Of a stretch of DNA of 6,289 nucleotides, positions 4,912 to 6,289 are shown piece by piece. How positions within the stretch are numbered: the stretch's first letter is position 1; every line of letters starts with the position of its first letter. The DNA is taken from the NCBI GenBank assembly GCA_023231365.1, contig JALNVO010000163.1:1-6289 (forward strand), written 5' to 3'. The notes below the pieces were generated by a model. That model was not told where the DNA came from. It did no database searches and saw only the letters and a list, made by a program, of their open reading frames with translations. Position numbers and translations under genes: made by a program. This DNA comes from Fibrobacteraceae bacterium. Lineage in GTDB: Bacteria > Fibrobacterota > Fibrobacteria > Fibrobacterales > Fibrobacteraceae.

Positions 4912-6289
4912 CAGTGTTCTCCTTTAGAAAGCTTTTCTGCGCGTTCTTTGTTCGCCTTGTCCCAAGCGAGGATGCTCTTTAAGGCGAGAATACAAGGGCT
5001 CTTTGCGACAATGAGCGAAAGTTCATCTTTTGCTAGAGCTTCGCTCACAGCCTTTTTCATCGCTTCAGGATTTTTCACCGGATCAACGATTTCCACATTC
5101 TGGATGCCAGCGGCTTTTGCAATTTGTGTATAATCAATTTTGTAGCTCGGCGAATGATCCAGATGGCGGCCTGTACCCGGGTGTTCCTGCTGGCCTGTCA
5201 TTGCCGTGATCGAATTGTCGAGAATTACCACGACGTGGCCTGTTTCCGGCTTATTGTAAGCCATTTCCACGAGACCAGTAATACCTGAATGGACAAACGT
5301 GGAGTCGCCGATCACGGAGACCACTTTTTTTGCCTGTTCGCGAGGAAGCACGTGGCGGAGTCCGAGTCCCATACCGATAGCTGCTCCCATATCAATCATC
5401 ATGTCCATCGCTTCAAAAGGCGGAAGCGCAGCGAGCGTATAGCAGCCGATATCGCCCGAGATGATGCATCCGAGATCCTTCAAAACAGCGAAGGAACTTC
5501 TGTGCGGGCAGCCAACGCAAAGGGCAGGGGCTTTCCCCTTGACAGGAATTGGATCGGGAGAGGTTTCTCCATTCAAAATACGCCGCACACGCGTTACATC
5601 CAATTCGCCAAAGCGGAACACAGGATCAAATTTGCTTTCGACCTGAATGCCCATAGCACGGATCGTTTCCGCAAGCCAGGGGTCGTTTTCTTCAATTACG
5701 AATAAGCGCTTGCATTTCTTTGCAAAATCTTTTACGAGCGCTTCCGGGAATGGATACGTCATTCCAAGTTTGAGTATACTCGCATCAGGAGCGGCTTCGC
5801 GCACGTGATGGTACGAAATTCCGGAAGTAATGATGCCGAGATCCGCAGAGCGCATTTCCATCTTGTTCGGGCCTTCCGTCTCATTCCACTTGCGCATATC
5901 TTCCATTTTTGCGCGGAGGCGTTTCCCTGCAGGTTTTGCATAGCCAGGAACCATCACGCGGTGAGGAATATTGCGCACAAAGTTCGGAACGAGGGCTTCG
6001 AGCGGTTTTTCTTTAGGTACAAGAATTGACTTGGAATGATCCACGCGGGTAGTCATACGGACGATGACTGGAATTTGGAATTGATGACTTACTTCAAAAG
6101 CAAGGCGCACAAAATCGTATGCTTCTTGGGCATTGGATGGTTCGAACATCGGGCATACGGACGCTTTTGCATGATTTCGCGTATCCTGCTCATTCTGGGA
6201 ACTGCCCTGACCCGGATCATCGGCGACAATCCAAACCATGGCGCCCTGCAAACCGGAATATGTCGCCGTATAGAGTACATCGCTAGCGA
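4911..6289 (-). CDS. iorA: Indolepyruvate oxidoreductase subunit alpha (IorA), N-terminus beyond the window
   Basis: This is the thiamine-diphosphate catalytic subunit of indolepyruvate:ferredoxin oxidoreductase, partner of the adjacent IorB. The window holds the last 458 codons. The frame is open to the right edge and roughly 100 N-terminal residues are missing, so the TTG at 6251 is not a start. In order one sees GAMVWIVADDPGQGSSQNEQDTR of the first ThDP-type domain (about 6179-6242), a middle domain with PFPEALVKDF, CVGCPHR (5499-5519), GDIGCYT (5436-5456), and the ThDP/Mg2+ site running from GDSTF (5295-5309) to DNSITAMTGQQ (5187-5219). The protein ends soon after SPCILAL, a segment equivalent to the ARRPC region of relatives. 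It has no CxxCxxC motifs, so the C-terminal two-[4Fe-4S] ferredoxin domain of archaeal IorA is absent. The operon promoter lies outside the window. Confidence 0.92.
   Translation of the reverse strand, partial: ASDVLYTATYSGLQGAMVWIVADDPGQGSSQNEQDTRNHAKASVCPMFEPSNAQEAYDFVRLAFEVSHQFQIPVIVRMTTRVDHSKSILVPKEKPLEALVPNFVRNIPHRVMVPGYAKPAGKRLRAKMEDMRKWNETEGPNKMEMRSADLGIITSGISYHHVREAAPDASILKLGMTYPFPEALVKDFAKKCKRLFVIEENDPWLAETIRAMGIQVESKFDPVFRFGELDVTRVRRILNGETSPDPIPVKGKAPALCVGCPHRSSFAVLKDLGCIISGDIGCYTLAALPPFEAMDMMIDMGAAIGMGLGLRHVLPREQAKKVVSVIGDSTFVHSGITGLVEMAYNKPETGHVVVILDNSITAMTGQQEHPGTGRHLDHSPSYKIDYTQIAKAAGIQNVEIVDPVKNPEAMKKAVSEALAKDELSLIVAKSPCILALKSILAWDKANKERAEKLSKGEH
4919..4924 (-). promoter_or_regulatory. 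Shine-Dalgarno site AAGGAG of iorB
   Basis: On the minus strand AAGGAG lies seven bases before the iorB ATG, inside the last codons of iorA (Lys-Gly-Glu-His). It fixes the iorB start and fits coupled translation. It contrasts with the three other starts in the window, none of which has such a site. Confidence 0.85.

Noticed and set aside
6249..6251. TTG at 6251 as the start of iorA
   Set aside because: The frame is open upstream to the window edge, and the upstream residues (SDVLYTATYSG) continue the conserved IorA domain, so the gene is cut by the window.

Overview
The window is a compact bacterial chromosome segment, most likely from an anaerobic member of the FCB group. Fibrobacter or a close relative fits best, but this is inference. 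The support is a PorV/PorQ-type outer-membrane protein, a ferredoxin-dependent 2-oxoacid oxidoreductase typical of anaerobes, and promoter boxes of the TAnnTTTG type known from Bacteroidota. No rRNA, tRNA, CRISPR array or intact mobile element is visible.

Layout. Positions 1-623 are AT-rich and hold no gene I can support; they contain a short repeat cluster, small hairpins and a possible transposase scrap. At 624-1406 (minus) lies rsmA, the 16S rRNA dimethyladenosine transferase. A 35-bp gap separates it from a divergent phosphohexomutase (phosphoglucomutase/phosphomannomutase family) at 1442-2899 (plus). After 31 bp comes a PorV/PorQ-like outer-membrane protein with a signal peptide at 2931-3845 (plus). 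Positions 3846-4380 are a second AT-rich gap without a convincing gene. A strong intrinsic terminator follows at 4381-4424. Then, on the minus strand, come iorB (4444-4911) and iorA (4911-6289, running off the right edge), which overlap by one base in a TGATG junction. They encode the two subunits of indolepyruvate:ferredoxin oxidoreductase.

How the genes relate. Only iorA and iorB form a clear functional unit: one enzyme, one operon, with a coupled start and a shared terminator. RsmA (ribosome maturation), the phosphohexomutase (sugar-phosphate metabolism) and the PorV-like protein (outer membrane) look like independent neighbours. The most interesting signal is in translation starts. The three genes that follow a promoter (rsmA, the mutase, the PorV-like gene) have no Shine-Dalgarno sequence, and each has a TAnnTTTG-like box ending 5-7 bases before its ATG, which suggests leaderless mRNAs. 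The internal operon gene iorB instead has a textbook AAGGAG site. I see no novel multi-gene system in this window.
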